64,000 bases of DNA, from assembly GCF_965118635.1 (NCBI RefSeq), contig NZ_CBCPHV010000010.1:15304-79303 (forward strand), written 5' to 3'. A model generated the notes under the pieces. That model had not been told where the DNA came from. It was given only the letters and a program-made list of their open reading frames with translations, and ran no database searches. Source of the DNA: Empedobacter brevis_A. GTDB lineage: Bacteria; Bacteroidota; Bacteroidia; Flavobacteriales; Weeksellaceae. Below are positions 8,209 through 17,884 of this stretch, piece after piece. The stretch's first letter is position 1; the number at the start of each line of letters is the position of its first letter. A program made the translations under genes and the position numbers.

Positions 8209-10251
8209 ATGCAAGCACCTATTGCTAAAAAAATAGAAAAAAAATTAGAAAAACACGGAGATATCCGTATCGATAATTATTATTGGTTAAATGATCGTGA
8301 AAATAAAGAAGTGATCGATTATTTGAATCAAGAAAACGAATATACAAAAGCTATTTTAGCGCCAACTGAAACCTTACAAGGCAAACTTTTTGAGGAAATG
8401 AAATCACGAATCAAAGAAGATGATTCGTCTGTTCCTTACAAAATGAATGGTTATTGGTATTTAACAGAATTTCAGAAAGGGAAAGAATATCCAATTCACA
8501 AACGTAGAAAAGATAGTTTAGATAATCCAGATGAAATCCTTTTCGATGTTAATACAATGGCCGAAGGTCATGCATATTATAAATTGGGCGGACTTTCTAT
8601 TTCTCCTAATAACGAAATGTGTACGTTTGGAGTAGATAATGTTTCTCGTAGAATTTATACAATTCAAGTTAAAGATTTGAAAACAGGTGAAATTTTACCT
8701 GATAAAATTGAAAATACAACAGGCGGTTCTGTTTGGGCTGCAGATAATCAAACTTTATTTTACACACGCAAAGATGAAACTTTGCGAGCTTACCAAATTT
8801 GGAAACATAAATTAGGTACAAAACAAGAAGATGATCGTTTAGTTTTTGAAGAAACAGACGATACATTTTCTGTATATGTTTACAAATCGAAATCTAGAGA
8901 TTACATCATTATAGGAACATCGAGTACCGTTTCAGACGAATATCGATATATCAAAGCAAATGAACCAGATGCTGAATTTAAAATCTTTCAAGAAAGAGAA
9001 CGCGATTTAGAATATTCTATAGAACATTTCGGAAACGAATTTTATATTCAAACCAATAAAGACGATGCATTCAACTTCAAACTAATGAAAACTCCTATTG
9101 ATAAAACGGAGCAAGAAAATTGGGTTGATGTTATTCCACATCGTGAAGAAACTTTTATTGAAGGTTTCGAAATTTTTAAGAACTATTTGGTAATTGAAGA
9201 ACGTACAAATGGTTTAATCCAAATGAATATCAAAGCTTGGGACAAATCAGAAGATTACTATTTACCATTTAACGAAGAAACATATACAGCTGGATCTGGA
9301 ACAAATCCTGATTTTGATACAGATATTCTGCGTTATGGTTATACTTCTTTAACTACGCCAACTTCTGTCATCGATTTTAATATGAAAGACAAAACTTCGG
9401 AAGTAAAAAAAGAACAAGAAGTTTTAGGAAGTTTTAATAAAGAAAATTATGTTTCTGAACGTATTTGGGCCGAAGCACGGGATGGCGAAAAAGTAGCAAT
9501 TTCATTAGTTCGTCGCAAAGATACAAAGCTATCTAGCGAAACTCCATTGTTATTATATGCTTACGGATCTTATGGTTACACAATCGAGCCTAATTTTAGT
9601 TCAGTTCGATTAAGTTTACTAGATCGTGGTTTTATCTATGCAATTGCACATATTCGTGGTGGTCAATATCTAGGTCGAGAATGGTACGAAGATGGAAAAA
9701 TGTTAGAAAAGAAAAATACATTTTTTGATTATATCGACTGTGCAAAATATCTAATTCAAAAAGACTACACTTCTACTCCACACTTATACGGAATGGGAGG
9801 TTCTGCTGGTGGATTATTAATGGGAGCTGTAATAAATTATGAACCAACTTTATTCAACGGAATCGTAGCACAAGTTCCTTTTGTAGATGTTGTAACGACA
9901 ATGTTAGATGATACAATTCCTTTAACAACTGGAGAATACGACGAATGGGGAAATCCTAACGATAAAGAATATTATTTTTATATGAAAGAATATTCTCCTT
10001 ATGATAATGTCGAAGCGAAAGCTTATCCAAATCTTTATGTTTCGACTGGTTTACACGATTCTCAAGTACAATATTGGGAACCTGCAAAATGGGTTGCTAA
10101 ACTAAGAGATTTAAAAACGGATAATAATATTCTACTTTTAGATACAAATATGGATACAGGACATGGCGGTGCTTCTGGCCGATTCGAATCCTTAAAAGAA
10201 GATGCAAAAGAAGATGCTTTCTTATTTATGTTAGAAGGAATCACAGAATAA
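8209..10251 (+). CDS. ptrB: Oligopeptidase B / prolyl oligopeptidase family serine peptidase (S9A)
   Basis: A 680-residue S9-family peptidase close in length to PtrB (about 686). An N-terminal seven-bladed propeller (residues about 70-400) gates access. The C-terminal alpha/beta hydrolase carries nucleophile S532 in GGSAGG, D617 (GLHDSQVQYWEP) and H652 (TGHGGASGRF). It cleaves small peptides, typically after basic residues in oligopeptidase B. There is no signal peptide, so it should act in the cytoplasm. It is monocistronic with a promoter-like box just upstream and a terminator just downstream. Confidence 0.9.
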   Translation: MQAPIAKKIEKKLEKHGDIRIDNYYWLNDRENKEVIDYLNQENEYTKAILAPTETLQGKLFEEMKSRIKEDDSSVPYKMNGYWYLTEFQKGKEYPIHKRRKDSLDNPDEILFDVNTMAEGHAYYKLGGLSISPNNEMCTFGVDNVSRRIYTIQVKDLKTGEILPDKIENTTGGSVWAADNQTLFYTRKDETLRAYQIWKHKLGTKQEDDRLVFEETDDTFSVYVYKSKSRDYIIIGTSSTVSDEYRYIKANEPDAEFKIFQERERDLEYSIEHFGNEFYIQTNKDDAFNFKLMKTPIDKTEQENWVDVIPHREETFIEGFEIFKNYLVIEERTNGLIQMNIKAWDKSEDYYLPFNEETYTAGSGTNPDFDTDILRYGYTSLTTPTSVIDFNMKDKTSEVKKEQEVLGSFNKENYVSERIWAEARDGEKVAISLVRRKDTKLSSETPLLLYAYGSYGYTIEPNFSSVRLSLLDRGFIYAIAHIRGGQYLGREWYEDGKMLEKKNTFFDYIDCAKYLIQKDYTSTPHLYGMGGSAGGLLMGAVINYEPTLFNGIVAQVPFVDVVTTMLDDTIPLTTGEYDEWGNPNDKEYYFYMKEYSPYDNVEAKAYPNLYVSTGLHDSQVQYWEPAKWVAKLRDLKTDNNILLLDTNMDTGHGGASGRFESLKEDAKEDAFLFMLEGITE

Positions 10252-10256
10252 TTTCT

Positions 10257-10285
10257 AAAAAGCCAACAGTTAATGTTGGCTTTTT
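10257..10285 (+). terminator. Intrinsic terminator after ptrB
   Basis: AAAAAGCCAACA, a 5-nt loop and TGTTGGCTTTTT, 6 bp downstream of the ptrB stop. Confidence 0.9.
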
Positions 10286-10356
10286 GCTTATAATGAAAAT
10301 AAAACGTATTAATTATTCGATTATTAATTACTAAATTTACAACAAAGCTTTGTAAT

Positions 10357-12219
10357 TTGACACCAAAAGAAATTCTTTTTAAATATTGGAATTATCCTTC
10401 TTTCAAAACGCCACAAGAGGAAATCATCACAAGTGTTTTGGAAGGAAAAGATACGTTGGCAATTTTACCAACTGGTGGAGGAAAATCTATTTGTTATCAA
10501 GTTCCAGCAATTATTTTTGATGGATTAACCTTGGTCATTTCGCCACTTATTGCGCTGATGAAAGATCAAGTTCAGAATTTACAATCCAAAGGAATTCCAA
10601 CGGCGTATATTACCAACGAAATAGATCAGAATACAATTGGTAAAATTTTAGACGATTGTCAAAATAACAAAATCAAATTGTTATATGTTTCTCCAGAACG
10701 CTTACAAAGTAGAGTTTTTGTAGAAAGATTGAAACAAATCAATATCAGTTTACTTGCTGTTGACGAAGCACATTGCGTTTCTGAATGGGGACACGATTTT
10801 CGCCCTGCATATCATCGTATTTCGAGATTAAAAACGATTCTTCCAAAAGTTCCGATCTTAGCTTTGACTGCAACTGCGACAGAAAAAATTCAGCAAGAAA
10901 TTATTGAAAAACTTGAATTGAATCAGCCAGAAGTTTTTAAATCTTCTTTAAAAAGAGAAAATCTTTCGTACAATGTTTTTCTTTCTGCTGATAAGAAAAA
11001 CGATTTGATTTATTATTTAAAAAAATATCCTGGTTCTAGTATTATTTTTGTCCGAAATAGAAAATTGACTTATGAAATTGCTAATTTTTTAAGCCAAAAT
11101 GGATTTGATGCAGATTATTTTCACGCCAAATTAACGAAAGACGAAAAAGAAGAAAAACAGCGAGATTGGACATTGAGTAATTCGCGAATTATGGTTTCGA
11201 CAAATGCATTTGGAATGGGGATCGACAAACCAAATGTTCGTACCGTTTTTCATATCGATTTGCCGCAAGGAATCGAAGCTTATTATCAGGAAGTTGGTCG
11301 TGCTGGACGAGATGATAAGGAATCGCTTGGAATTTATTTATATAATCCTGACGATCGTATTCAAGCAGAAAATATTTTCAAAGCAAATTTGCCTTCGCAA
11401 CAAGATTTTATTAAAATTTCGAATTGTTTATTCAGTCAATTGCAATTAGCTGAAGGCGAATTAACCGAAATGAATTATCAGTTGGATATTCCAAAATTCG
11501 CTGAAAAATTTAGTTTAAATCTTAAAATGGTTCTTCAATTTTTAGAATTTCTAAATACGAAAGAAATCATTCAGCAAAAAAATTATTCTCAAAATAGTAC
11601 AATTCAAATTTTAGCTTCGCCACATTCTGTTAATTTAAATGAAAACCGAATTTTTGATTATTTGCAACGTCATTATCCTGGAATTTATACATACAACAGA
11701 GAAATTTCGGAAAGTAAAATGGCTTTTGAATTGCACATGAGCATTGGCGATATTAGAATTATTTTGCACGAATATGCAAAAAATGGTTCTATTGATTATT
11801 CGGATCGGTTTCTAGCACGATTTAGATTTCTTGTTCCACGAGATTCTAATTCATTTAAAAATAAATTATGGAAAGATTTTGAATCAATTCAAGTGAATAA
11901 TTGGAAACGTTTGCAAGCAATGGCTTACTATGCAGAGCAAAATACAATTTGTAGAGAACGCTTATTGTTTGGTTATTTTAATCAAAAATCTGATCAAAAT
12001 TGTGGAAAATGCGATGTTTGTTTATCAAAAAAACAAACCGAGAACTTCAATTCTACCGATTTGATTGATTATTTGAAAGAAGGAACAAAAACGCAAGCAG
12101 AAATCCTTTCAAAATTCATAAATTCGCCAAAAGATAAAATTGTCGAAGAATTACAATATTTGATCGACGAAATGCGAGTTCAACCAATTGGATTCGATTC
12201 TTATAAACTAATAGAATAA
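10357..12219 (+). CDS. recQ: RecQ-type ATP-dependent DNA helicase
   Basis: A 620-residue superfamily 2 helicase for recombination and fork repair. It starts at TTG (10357); no in-frame ATG precedes the conserved PKEILFKYWNYPSFKTPQEE. Walker A GGGKS is at 40-44, DEAH at 136-139, motif VI QEVGRAGRD is present, and the RecQ zinc-binding site is Cys532, 549, 552 and 555. A winged-helix region follows, but no HRDC domain, matching the shorter RecQ paralogues of flavobacteria. fmt starts 3 bp after its stop, so the two are co-transcribed. Confidence 0.92.
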   Translation: MTPKEILFKYWNYPSFKTPQEEIITSVLEGKDTLAILPTGGGKSICYQVPAIIFDGLTLVISPLIALMKDQVQNLQSKGIPTAYITNEIDQNTIGKILDDCQNNKIKLLYVSPERLQSRVFVERLKQINISLLAVDEAHCVSEWGHDFRPAYHRISRLKTILPKVPILALTATATEKIQQEIIEKLELNQPEVFKSSLKRENLSYNVFLSADKKNDLIYYLKKYPGSSIIFVRNRKLTYEIANFLSQNGFDADYFHAKLTKDEKEEKQRDWTLSNSRIMVSTNAFGMGIDKPNVRTVFHIDLPQGIEAYYQEVGRAGRDDKESLGIYLYNPDDRIQAENIFKANLPSQQDFIKISNCLFSQLQLAEGELTEMNYQLDIPKFAEKFSLNLKMVLQFLEFLNTKEIIQQKNYSQNSTIQILASPHSVNLNENRIFDYLQRHYPGIYTYNREISESKMAFELHMSIGDIRIILHEYAKNGSIDYSDRFLARFRFLVPRDSNSFKNKLWKDFESIQVNNWKRLQAMAYYAEQNTICRERLLFGYFNQKSDQNCGKCDVCLSKKQTENFNSTDLIDYLKEGTKTQAEILSKFINSPKDKIVEELQYLIDEMRVQPIGFDSYKLIE

Positions 12220-12221
12220 AA

Positions 12222-13163
12222 ATGCGAGTAGTCTTTATGGGTACGCCGGAATTTGCGGCGACATCTTTGAATGAAATCAATACAAATAGTCATCACGAAA
12301 TAGTTGGAGTTGTTACTGTTCCAGATAAACCTTCTGGTAGAGGACAAAAGATGAATATTTCTGATGTAAAAAAATATGCCGTAGAACATAATTTACCTTT
12401 GGCACAACCAGAAAAATTACGAGACGAAGCTTTTATAGAAACATTAAAAAGTTGGAATGCTGATGTTTTTGTAGTTGTAGCTTTTCGTATGTTGCCACAA
12501 GTGGTTTGGTCAATTCCTTCGAAAGGAACTTTTAATCTTCATGGTTCTCTTCTTCCGCAATATCGTGGCGCTGCGCCTATCAATTGGGCAGTTATGAATG
12601 GTGACAAAGAAACTGGTGTAACGACTTTTTTAATTGATGAAAAAATTGACACTGGAAATATCTTAATTTCTGATAAAGTAGAAATTGGAGAAAATGATAG
12701 TGTTGGAAAAATTCATGATGAATTGATGCAAATCGGAGCCAAATTAGTGGTAAAAACTTTGGATGGTTTGGAAAATGATTCATTAAAACCTCATCCACAA
12801 GATGAAACGACAGAATTGAAACATGCTCCTAAAATTTTTAAAGAAGATTGTAAAATAGATTGGAACGATTCTATAACTAAAATTCACAACAAAATTCGAG
12901 GACTTTCTCCTTATCCATGTGCTTGGACAACTTTTGGAAATGGCGAAAATTACAAATCCTTAAAAATATATGCTGGATTGAAAACAGATATTCTTGTTGA
13001 AGGAGAAAACTATCAATTGATTTTACAAAAAAATAATTTATATGTAAATCTACCTCAAGGAGTTTATGAAATATTGGAACTTCAACCTGAAGGAAAGCGC
13101 CGTATGACAGCAAAAGATTTCATTAATGGAAACAAAAATGAGGATGTTTTATTCGTAAAATAA
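12222..13163 (+). CDS. fmt: Methionyl-tRNA formyltransferase
   Basis: A 313-residue enzyme that formylates initiator Met-tRNA using 10-formyl-tetrahydrofolate. The N-terminal MRVVFMGTPEFAATSL, the catalytic NLHGSLLPQYRGAAPINW (N105, H107) and the downstream TGVTTFLIDEKIDTG are diagnostic. The C-terminal OB-like domain includes LSPYPCAWTTF. It is tightly coupled behind recQ. Confidence 0.95.
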   Translation: MRVVFMGTPEFAATSLNEINTNSHHEIVGVVTVPDKPSGRGQKMNISDVKKYAVEHNLPLAQPEKLRDEAFIETLKSWNADVFVVVAFRMLPQVVWSIPSKGTFNLHGSLLPQYRGAAPINWAVMNGDKETGVTTFLIDEKIDTGNILISDKVEIGENDSVGKIHDELMQIGAKLVVKTLDGLENDSLKPHPQDETTELKHAPKIFKEDCKIDWNDSITKIHNKIRGLSPYPCAWTTFGNGENYKSLKIYAGLKTDILVEGENYQLILQKNNLYVNLPQGVYEILELQPEGKRRMTAKDFINGNKNEDVLFVK

Positions 13164-13235
13164 GTACTTATTACCGGCTTTCGATACAATTTTCTTAAAA
13201 TTTTGCATTTTTTTTGATTTTTTTTATGTTGAAAC

Positions 13236-13265
13236 TTGCACAAATAAAGGGAAAGAGTATATTTG
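13236..13265 (+). promoter_or_regulatory. Promoter of the HU gene
   Basis: TTG (13236-13238), 19 bp, then TATATTTG (13258-13265) matches the Bacteroidota primary-sigma consensus TTG-N19-TAnnTTTG. It lies 29 bp upstream of the HU start. Confidence 0.7.
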
Positions 13266-13294
13266 TGTATAAATTAATTTAAAAAGTTACAACT

Positions 13295-13582
13295 ATGAAC
13301 AAATCAGAACTTATCGATGCAATTGCAGCTGACGCTGGAATTTCTAAAGAAGCTGCTAAAAAAGCCTTAAACTCATTTACAGAAAATGTAACTAAAGCTT
13401 TAGCAAAAGGAGACAAAGTTGCTTTAGTAGGATTCGGTACTTTCTCAACTTCTGAGAGAGCTGCAAGAACAGGTATCAACCCACAAACTAAAAAAGAAAT
13501 CAAAATTGCTGCTAAAACAGTAGCTAAATTCAAAGCTGGATCTGAATTATCAGGAGCTGTTGATACAAAAAAGAAAAAATAA
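13295..13582 (+). CDS. hup: HU family DNA-binding protein
   Basis: A 95-residue nucleoid protein. It starts MNKSELIDAIAADAGISKEAAKKAL and has the conserved VALVGFGTFSTSERAARTGINPQT DNA-binding arm region, ending in a lysine-rich tail (TKKKK). It should bend and compact DNA as a dimer. Strong promoter upstream and terminator downstream make it a single-gene unit with high expected expression. Confidence 0.95.
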   Translation: MNKSELIDAIAADAGISKEAAKKALNSFTENVTKALAKGDKVALVGFGTFSTSERAARTGINPQTKKEIKIAAKTVAKFKAGSELSGAVDTKKKK

Positions 13583-13597
13583 TATTTCTGATACAAT

Positions 13598-13627
13598 AAA
13601 AATCCACTCAATTGAGTGGATTTTTTT
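13598..13627 (+). terminator. Intrinsic terminator after the HU gene
   Basis: AAAAATCCACTCAATTGAGTGGATTTTTTT: a near-perfect palindrome flanked by A and T runs, able to work in both directions. Confidence 0.9.
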
Positions 13628-13652
13628 ATGCCAAGTTTTTGGTATTAACTTC

Positions 13653-13690
13653 AAAAAAATCCTTCAAGTTGAAAGCTTGAAGGATTTTTT
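13653..13690 (-). terminator. Intrinsic terminator of the porin-transporter operon
   Basis: ATCCTTCAAG and CTTGAAGGAT with a 7-nt loop, flanked by A and T runs; it follows the leftward MFS gene ending at 13706. Confidence 0.85.
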
Positions 13691-13705
13691 AATCATATTA
13701 TAGAT

Positions 13706-15088
13706 TTAATTATCTTCTGTTAAATCTGTTTTATAGGTTTCTGGAATTGTAAAATAGTTTACTAAAATCGCAATAAAGATTAAAACCAATGGATATGCTA
13801 ATCCGATATAAGGCGACATTGCTGCCGAAACAATAATCGTACTTTTTATTAATTCTGTTATAAAAGTTGTTGCACCTCCAATAAAACCATTTCCCATATT
13901 TTGAGCAAATCCCATACTTGTATAACGAATTTTTGTTGGGAAAATTTCTAACATAAAAGCACCAAGCGGACCATAAGTTGCTGCACCAGCTATGGAAGTA
14001 ATTAAACTAACGATAATAATTCCAAAAATTGCTAAATTTGAAATATCATGAACTTCTTTCAATCCTTCTGGATTTCCTAATTTCATGTATAACAAAAATG
14101 ATAAAGGAATTAAAATAAAGCTACAAATCATTCCGCCTAACATGACAGGTTTACGACCAATTTTATCACTTAATGCTCCAAACCATTGATAGAAAAATGA
14201 GCTAAATAATGTAGAACATAAAACAACGATTAAAACAGTTTCGTAAGGCAAATTAACAGCTCTTTGTAAAAAGAAAAGTGTCACGAATAACGTTGTTTGC
14301 ATAATTGTACTTTGTGCCGCATTTCCTCCAAAAATTGCTTTCAACATCAATTTTACATTTCCTGGTGTTGTAAAAGCATCTTTAATTGGTGTTTTCGATG
14401 TTTTTCCTTCTTTTTTTAATTGTTCGAAAATTGGACTTTCATGTAAACGCTGACGAATAAAATAGCTTAAGATAACTAATATTCCACTAAACAAAAATGG
14501 GATTCTCCACCCAAAAGTCGCAAAAGATTCTTCTGATAAAAATGTTTGCGTTAAGAAAACAACCAATAAACATAATAACAATCCAATTGGAACAGTAGCT
14601 TGAATAAATCCTGTGTAAAAACCACGTTTTTCTGCTGGAGCATGTTCTGCTACATAAATCACTGCACCTGCGTATTCTCCACTAATTGCAAGTCCTTGCA
14701 TAATACGACAAGCTAATAATAAAACTGGTGCAAACCATCCTACACTTTCAAAAGTTGGGATACAACCTATTAAAAAAGTTGCTGCTCCCATCATTATTAA
14801 AGAAACTAAGAATGAATATTTTCTTCCAATGCGATCTCCGATGCTTCCAAAAATTAATGATCCTATTGGACGAAACATAAAGGATGAAACCACAACAGCA
14901 AGAGTTTCTAAGAAATGTGAAGATCCATCATTTGGGAATAATTGTGTAGAAAGTACACTTGCTAAGATGATTGCCAAGAACATATCGTACCATTCGATTA
15001 ATGTTCCAACAGATGATGCTAAAATAATTTGGAAAATATTATCTTTCTTCGCCTCTGTTTGCGAAGTATGTAAAGTATTTGTACTCAT
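13706..15088 (-). CDS. MFS transporter, metabolite:H+ symporter (MHS) type
   Basis: 460 residues with 12 predicted membrane helices. The N-terminus (SSVGTLIEWYDMFLAIILAS) and loop 2-3 motif (RPIGSLIFGSIGDRIGRKYSF) mark the MHS subfamily (KgtP, ProP, ShiA), which import organic acids or compatible solutes with protons. LACRIMQGLAISGEYAGAVIYVAEHAP is the conserved helix 4-5 region. The substrate is not predictable. It lies 14 bp after an outer-membrane porin in the same operon, suggesting matched outer- and inner-membrane uptake of one substrate. Confidence 0.85.
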   Translation of the reverse strand: MSTNTLHTSQTEAKKDNIFQIILASSVGTLIEWYDMFLAIILASVLSTQLFPNDGSSHFLETLAVVVSSFMFRPIGSLIFGSIGDRIGRKYSFLVSLIMMGAATFLIGCIPTFESVGWFAPVLLLACRIMQGLAISGEYAGAVIYVAEHAPAEKRGFYTGFIQATVPIGLLLCLLVVFLTQTFLSEESFATFGWRIPFLFSGILVILSYFIRQRLHESPIFEQLKKEGKTSKTPIKDAFTTPGNVKLMLKAIFGGNAAQSTIMQTTLFVTLFFLQRAVNLPYETVLIVVLCSTLFSSFFYQWFGALSDKIGRKPVMLGGMICSFILIPLSFLLYMKLGNPEGLKEVHDISNLAIFGIIIVSLITSIAGAATYGPLGAFMLEIFPTKIRYTSMGFAQNMGNGFIGGATTFITELIKSTIIVSAAMSPYIGLAYPLVLIFIAILVNYFTIPETYKTDLTEDN

Positions 15089-15102
15089 TTTTTTGTGTGA
15101 TG

Positions 15103-16428
15103 TTAGAAGTTAAATAATGTTGTAAGTTGAAATCTATTATTATTTGCTAAGTATTTGTTTTCTGTTCCTGTCCCTTTAATTGTCGCATCTGCCCATTGAG
15201 CTGTACTACGATCATATTCTAATCTAAATTTTAAGGCTTTGCTTAATGTAAAATCTAAACGAGGAACTACTTTATACAAATAATTTACAGTGCGTGTGCC
15301 TGGTGTAGCTGAAACTGCTCCCCAATTTGTTGTAACACCATAAGATGTTGATGCAATTGCATCTTCAACGGGATCTTTAACACCATTATTTCTAACATAT
15401 CCTGCAAATAATCCAAATGAAAATTTACCTTTCGAATTTTGTTGTAAATCAATCCACATACTATGTGTATTCATCGGTTTATAAGTTTCAAGTGCTGTCG
15501 GACTTGTTTGATACCCAACAATTCCTCCAAGCTGTACAAAAGAAGAAGCATCTTGCATCAAATATCCAGCAACCGTTACTTGTAATGGTTTTGTATTCAA
15601 CTTAGAATAAGCCATAAATGAAACACTTTCAACTCGTTCACTCGATTTAATAGGTGGATTTCCAGAAGATAACTTTGGTTTCAAATTTTCATATTGTGCA
15701 GCAATTCCTGCTGTAAAAACTTGTGATTTGTATTGCAATTGTAAATGCGCAGCTGGCATTCCACTATTGCGAAAAGCTTCTGTATTTGGCGTAAAATCAC
15801 GTTGAGAATGTAACGCTGCAATAACTTTTAATTTATCCGTAAGTTTATGCGTTAAACGAACTTGTGGATTACGATTCAATGCATAAACTGGAGCGCCTGT
15901 TCCATAATTCGCAACATTTGGTAAAGCTTCCAATACGACAAAAGGATGCCAATATTGTCCAATCCCTAATTGCGTCTTTTCCCAATCAAACATCACATAA
16001 GCGTGACGTAAACGAAATTCATTTATTCCTCCTTCAGTCGCACCAAAAAACTCTCCCTCCAAAATTCCTGAAGTTTTAGCTCCTAACAATTCTGGTCCTT
16101 TTAAGTTCACTCCTGCTCTTGAAACAATTGACAACATATGAAATTTGGAAGCATTATTTATATCAGCACCATTTACGTCCAACAATCTATCTTTAGGATA
16201 AAGTGGAACCAAAACCTCTCCTGCTCCAATCATTTGACGCGTATCCATAAAAATATCATTTCTGATAAATCCGTAAAACTGCACATCAACTTTATCAGGA
16301 TTAGCTTTTTGTTCTTTCAATTCCTGTTTTTCTACAACTATACTATCTGTCGAATTCTGTTGAGCAGAGACAAAGCTATAGCTGCAAAACAAGCTTAAGA
16401 GAGCTAATTTTGTTAATTTTTTACTCAT
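15103..16428 (-). CDS. Outer-membrane beta-barrel porin
   Basis: 441 residues from the ATG at 16428 (MSKKLTKLALLSLF...), chosen because it gives a clean signal peptide ending at SAQQ; an upstream start at 16464 would disturb it. A charged linker (VEKQELKEQKANPDKV) leads into alternating hydrophobic strands beginning VQFYGFIRNDIFMDTRQ and ending in the barrel signature RFQLTTLFNF with terminal Phe. It resembles DcaP-like porins of Bacteroidota. It is the first gene of a two-gene operon with the MHS transporter. The start contexts of both genes share CACAAAAAAATGAGTA. Confidence 0.75.
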   Translation of the reverse strand: MSKKLTKLALLSLFCSYSFVSAQQNSTDSIVVEKQELKEQKANPDKVDVQFYGFIRNDIFMDTRQMIGAGEVLVPLYPKDRLLDVNGADINNASKFHMLSIVSRAGVNLKGPELLGAKTSGILEGEFFGATEGGINEFRLRHAYVMFDWEKTQLGIGQYWHPFVVLEALPNVANYGTGAPVYALNRNPQVRLTHKLTDKLKVIAALHSQRDFTPNTEAFRNSGMPAAHLQLQYKSQVFTAGIAAQYENLKPKLSSGNPPIKSSERVESVSFMAYSKLNTKPLQVTVAGYLMQDASSFVQLGGIVGYQTSPTALETYKPMNTHSMWIDLQQNSKGKFSFGLFAGYVRNNGVKDPVEDAIASTSYGVTTNWGAVSATPGTRTVNYLYKVVPRLDFTLSKALKFRLEYDRSTAQWADATIKGTGTENKYLANNNRFQLTTLFNF

Positions 16429-16654
16429 TTTTTTGTGATAATTTTGAGCAACTAAAATAGTCAAAAGAAAAAAACTAACAAATGTTCGTTAATTATTTAT
16501 TAATAAATTTTATTAACATTATTGAATCATTAAAATTTTGAGTAATTTTTAAGATATAAATATTTTCAAAGCGATTTTTGGAAATAATTTTGAGGATTTC
16601 ACATTTTTATTGGTGTATTTTATACACTTTTATTGAATTCTTCGAAGAATTTTT

Positions 16655-16733
16655 AAAAAAAAATCGAGAGAAGAATATTGTTTCAACAAATGAGGAGAAA
16701 TTTAGACTTCTCTCGTAGTTTTAGTTTTAAAAA
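16655..16733 (-). ncRNA. Candidate small RNA (about 80 nt) ending in an intrinsic terminator
   Basis: In the 586-bp gap between the porin and GNAT genes, the minus strand has TAAATTTG (16747-16740), a good -7 box. About 80 nt further is a strong terminator: CTTCTCTCG/CGAGAGAAG (16707-16715 with 16665-16673) followed by nine T. No gene reads into it from the right, because the tyrS/GNAT terminator lies between. The remaining gap holds no coding sequence I can support; AATTCTTCGAAGAATT at 16636-16651 is a 16-bp palindrome. Confidence 0.45.
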
Positions 16734-17014
16734 TGTTCGCAAATTTATTAAATACTGAATTTTGTTTAGCATTATCAGTACTAAGCTTATGTTAAATCAT
16801 AAAAAATAAAAGTTTCCTTAATTATATTTAGTATCTTCTACACAATTTTTAAAATTAATGCATAATTATTCAGTCTATAATACCAAATAAATTAGATTTT
16901 TATCAAATTCAAATTTGTTGATTGAAATAAATTTAAATTTTTTACTAATTTTTTAAGATTTTTTTTAGAAAATTCTTAATTCTAGAAGCTATTTTTGCTA
17001 GGCAAATTACAACT

Positions 17015-17854
17015 ATGCAAACAAACATTGAAATACATTCATTAACTCACGCTGATTTGAAAGAATTATCTGCTTTGTATAATCTTTCTTATCAAAATTA
17101 TTACGTTCCTATTAATCTTTCTGCTGAACAATTTCAGGAGAAATTAAAAATGGAAGATATAAATCTTGACTATTCTGTAGGTGCAAGCATTGATGGAAAA
17201 TTAGTTGGTTTCTTACTTTACGGAATAAGAAATTATAACCATGTGAAAACTGCTTACATAGGCGGAACTGGAGTTTGTCCTGATCATCGTGGCAAGAAAA
17301 TAACGCAACAAATGTTAGATTATAGTTTTCCAAGACTTAAAGATGAACATGTAAAAAATATATTTTTAGAAGTAAACACTAAAAATGATTTTGCGATAAA
17401 TGCATACGAATCTTGTGGTTTTGAAAAAACTAGAACGTTAAATAGTTATAAAGGAATTCCTATTTTGGTTGTTAATCCACTGCATGGAATTGTAGAATTT
17501 GACGATTTAGATTTAATTACAAGTGAAAATTTTTGGGATATAAAACCAACTTGGAAAAATGATATCCAAAGTGTAAAAAACATCATCAAAGATTGCCAAA
17601 TTAACGGAATTTACGAAGATGATATTTTAGTTGCTTATAAAATTATCAATAAAAAAAATACGCGCATTTACCAATTTGGAGTTCATCGCGATTACAGAAA
17701 TCGTTATTTAGCTTCTATTCTTTTCAGTGATCTGAAGAATAAAGAAATAAAAATGATAAATGTTGATGAAAGAGAACTTTCTACAAATGATTTTATCCAA
17801 TCATTGGGATTAAAATTATATGATAGACAATATGAAATGAAAAAAGAATTATAA
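17015..17854 (+). CDS. GNAT family N-acetyltransferase (tandem GNAT)
   Basis: 279 residues. The first GNAT domain (about 5-140) has the acetyl-CoA-binding motif A GVCPDHRGKKI and the C-terminal NDFAINAYESCGFEKTRTL. A second, degenerate GNAT-like half (about 180-279) includes FGVHRDYRNRYLASILF. Tandem GNATs often modify small molecules or peptides, but the substrate here is unknown. It converges on tyrS and shares a bidirectional terminator with it. Confidence 0.75.
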   Translation: MQTNIEIHSLTHADLKELSALYNLSYQNYYVPINLSAEQFQEKLKMEDINLDYSVGASIDGKLVGFLLYGIRNYNHVKTAYIGGTGVCPDHRGKKITQQMLDYSFPRLKDEHVKNIFLEVNTKNDFAINAYESCGFEKTRTLNSYKGIPILVVNPLHGIVEFDDLDLITSENFWDIKPTWKNDIQSVKNIIKDCQINGIYEDDILVAYKIINKKNTRIYQFGVHRDYRNRYLASILFSDLKNKEIKMINVDERELSTNDFIQSLGLKLYDRQYEMKKEL

Positions 17855-17856
17855 CG

Positions 17857-17884
17857 AAAAAGCCTCTTTTTAGAGGCTTTTTTT
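17857..17884. terminator. Bidirectional terminator between GNAT and tyrS
   Basis: AAAAAGCCTCT-TTTT-AGAGGCTTTTTTT, between two convergent genes and overlapping the tyrS stop codon. Confidence 0.9.

Noticed and set aside
12201..13113. Several minus-strand ORFs opposite fmt
   Set aside because: Composition and position show they are antisense shadows of a certain gene.
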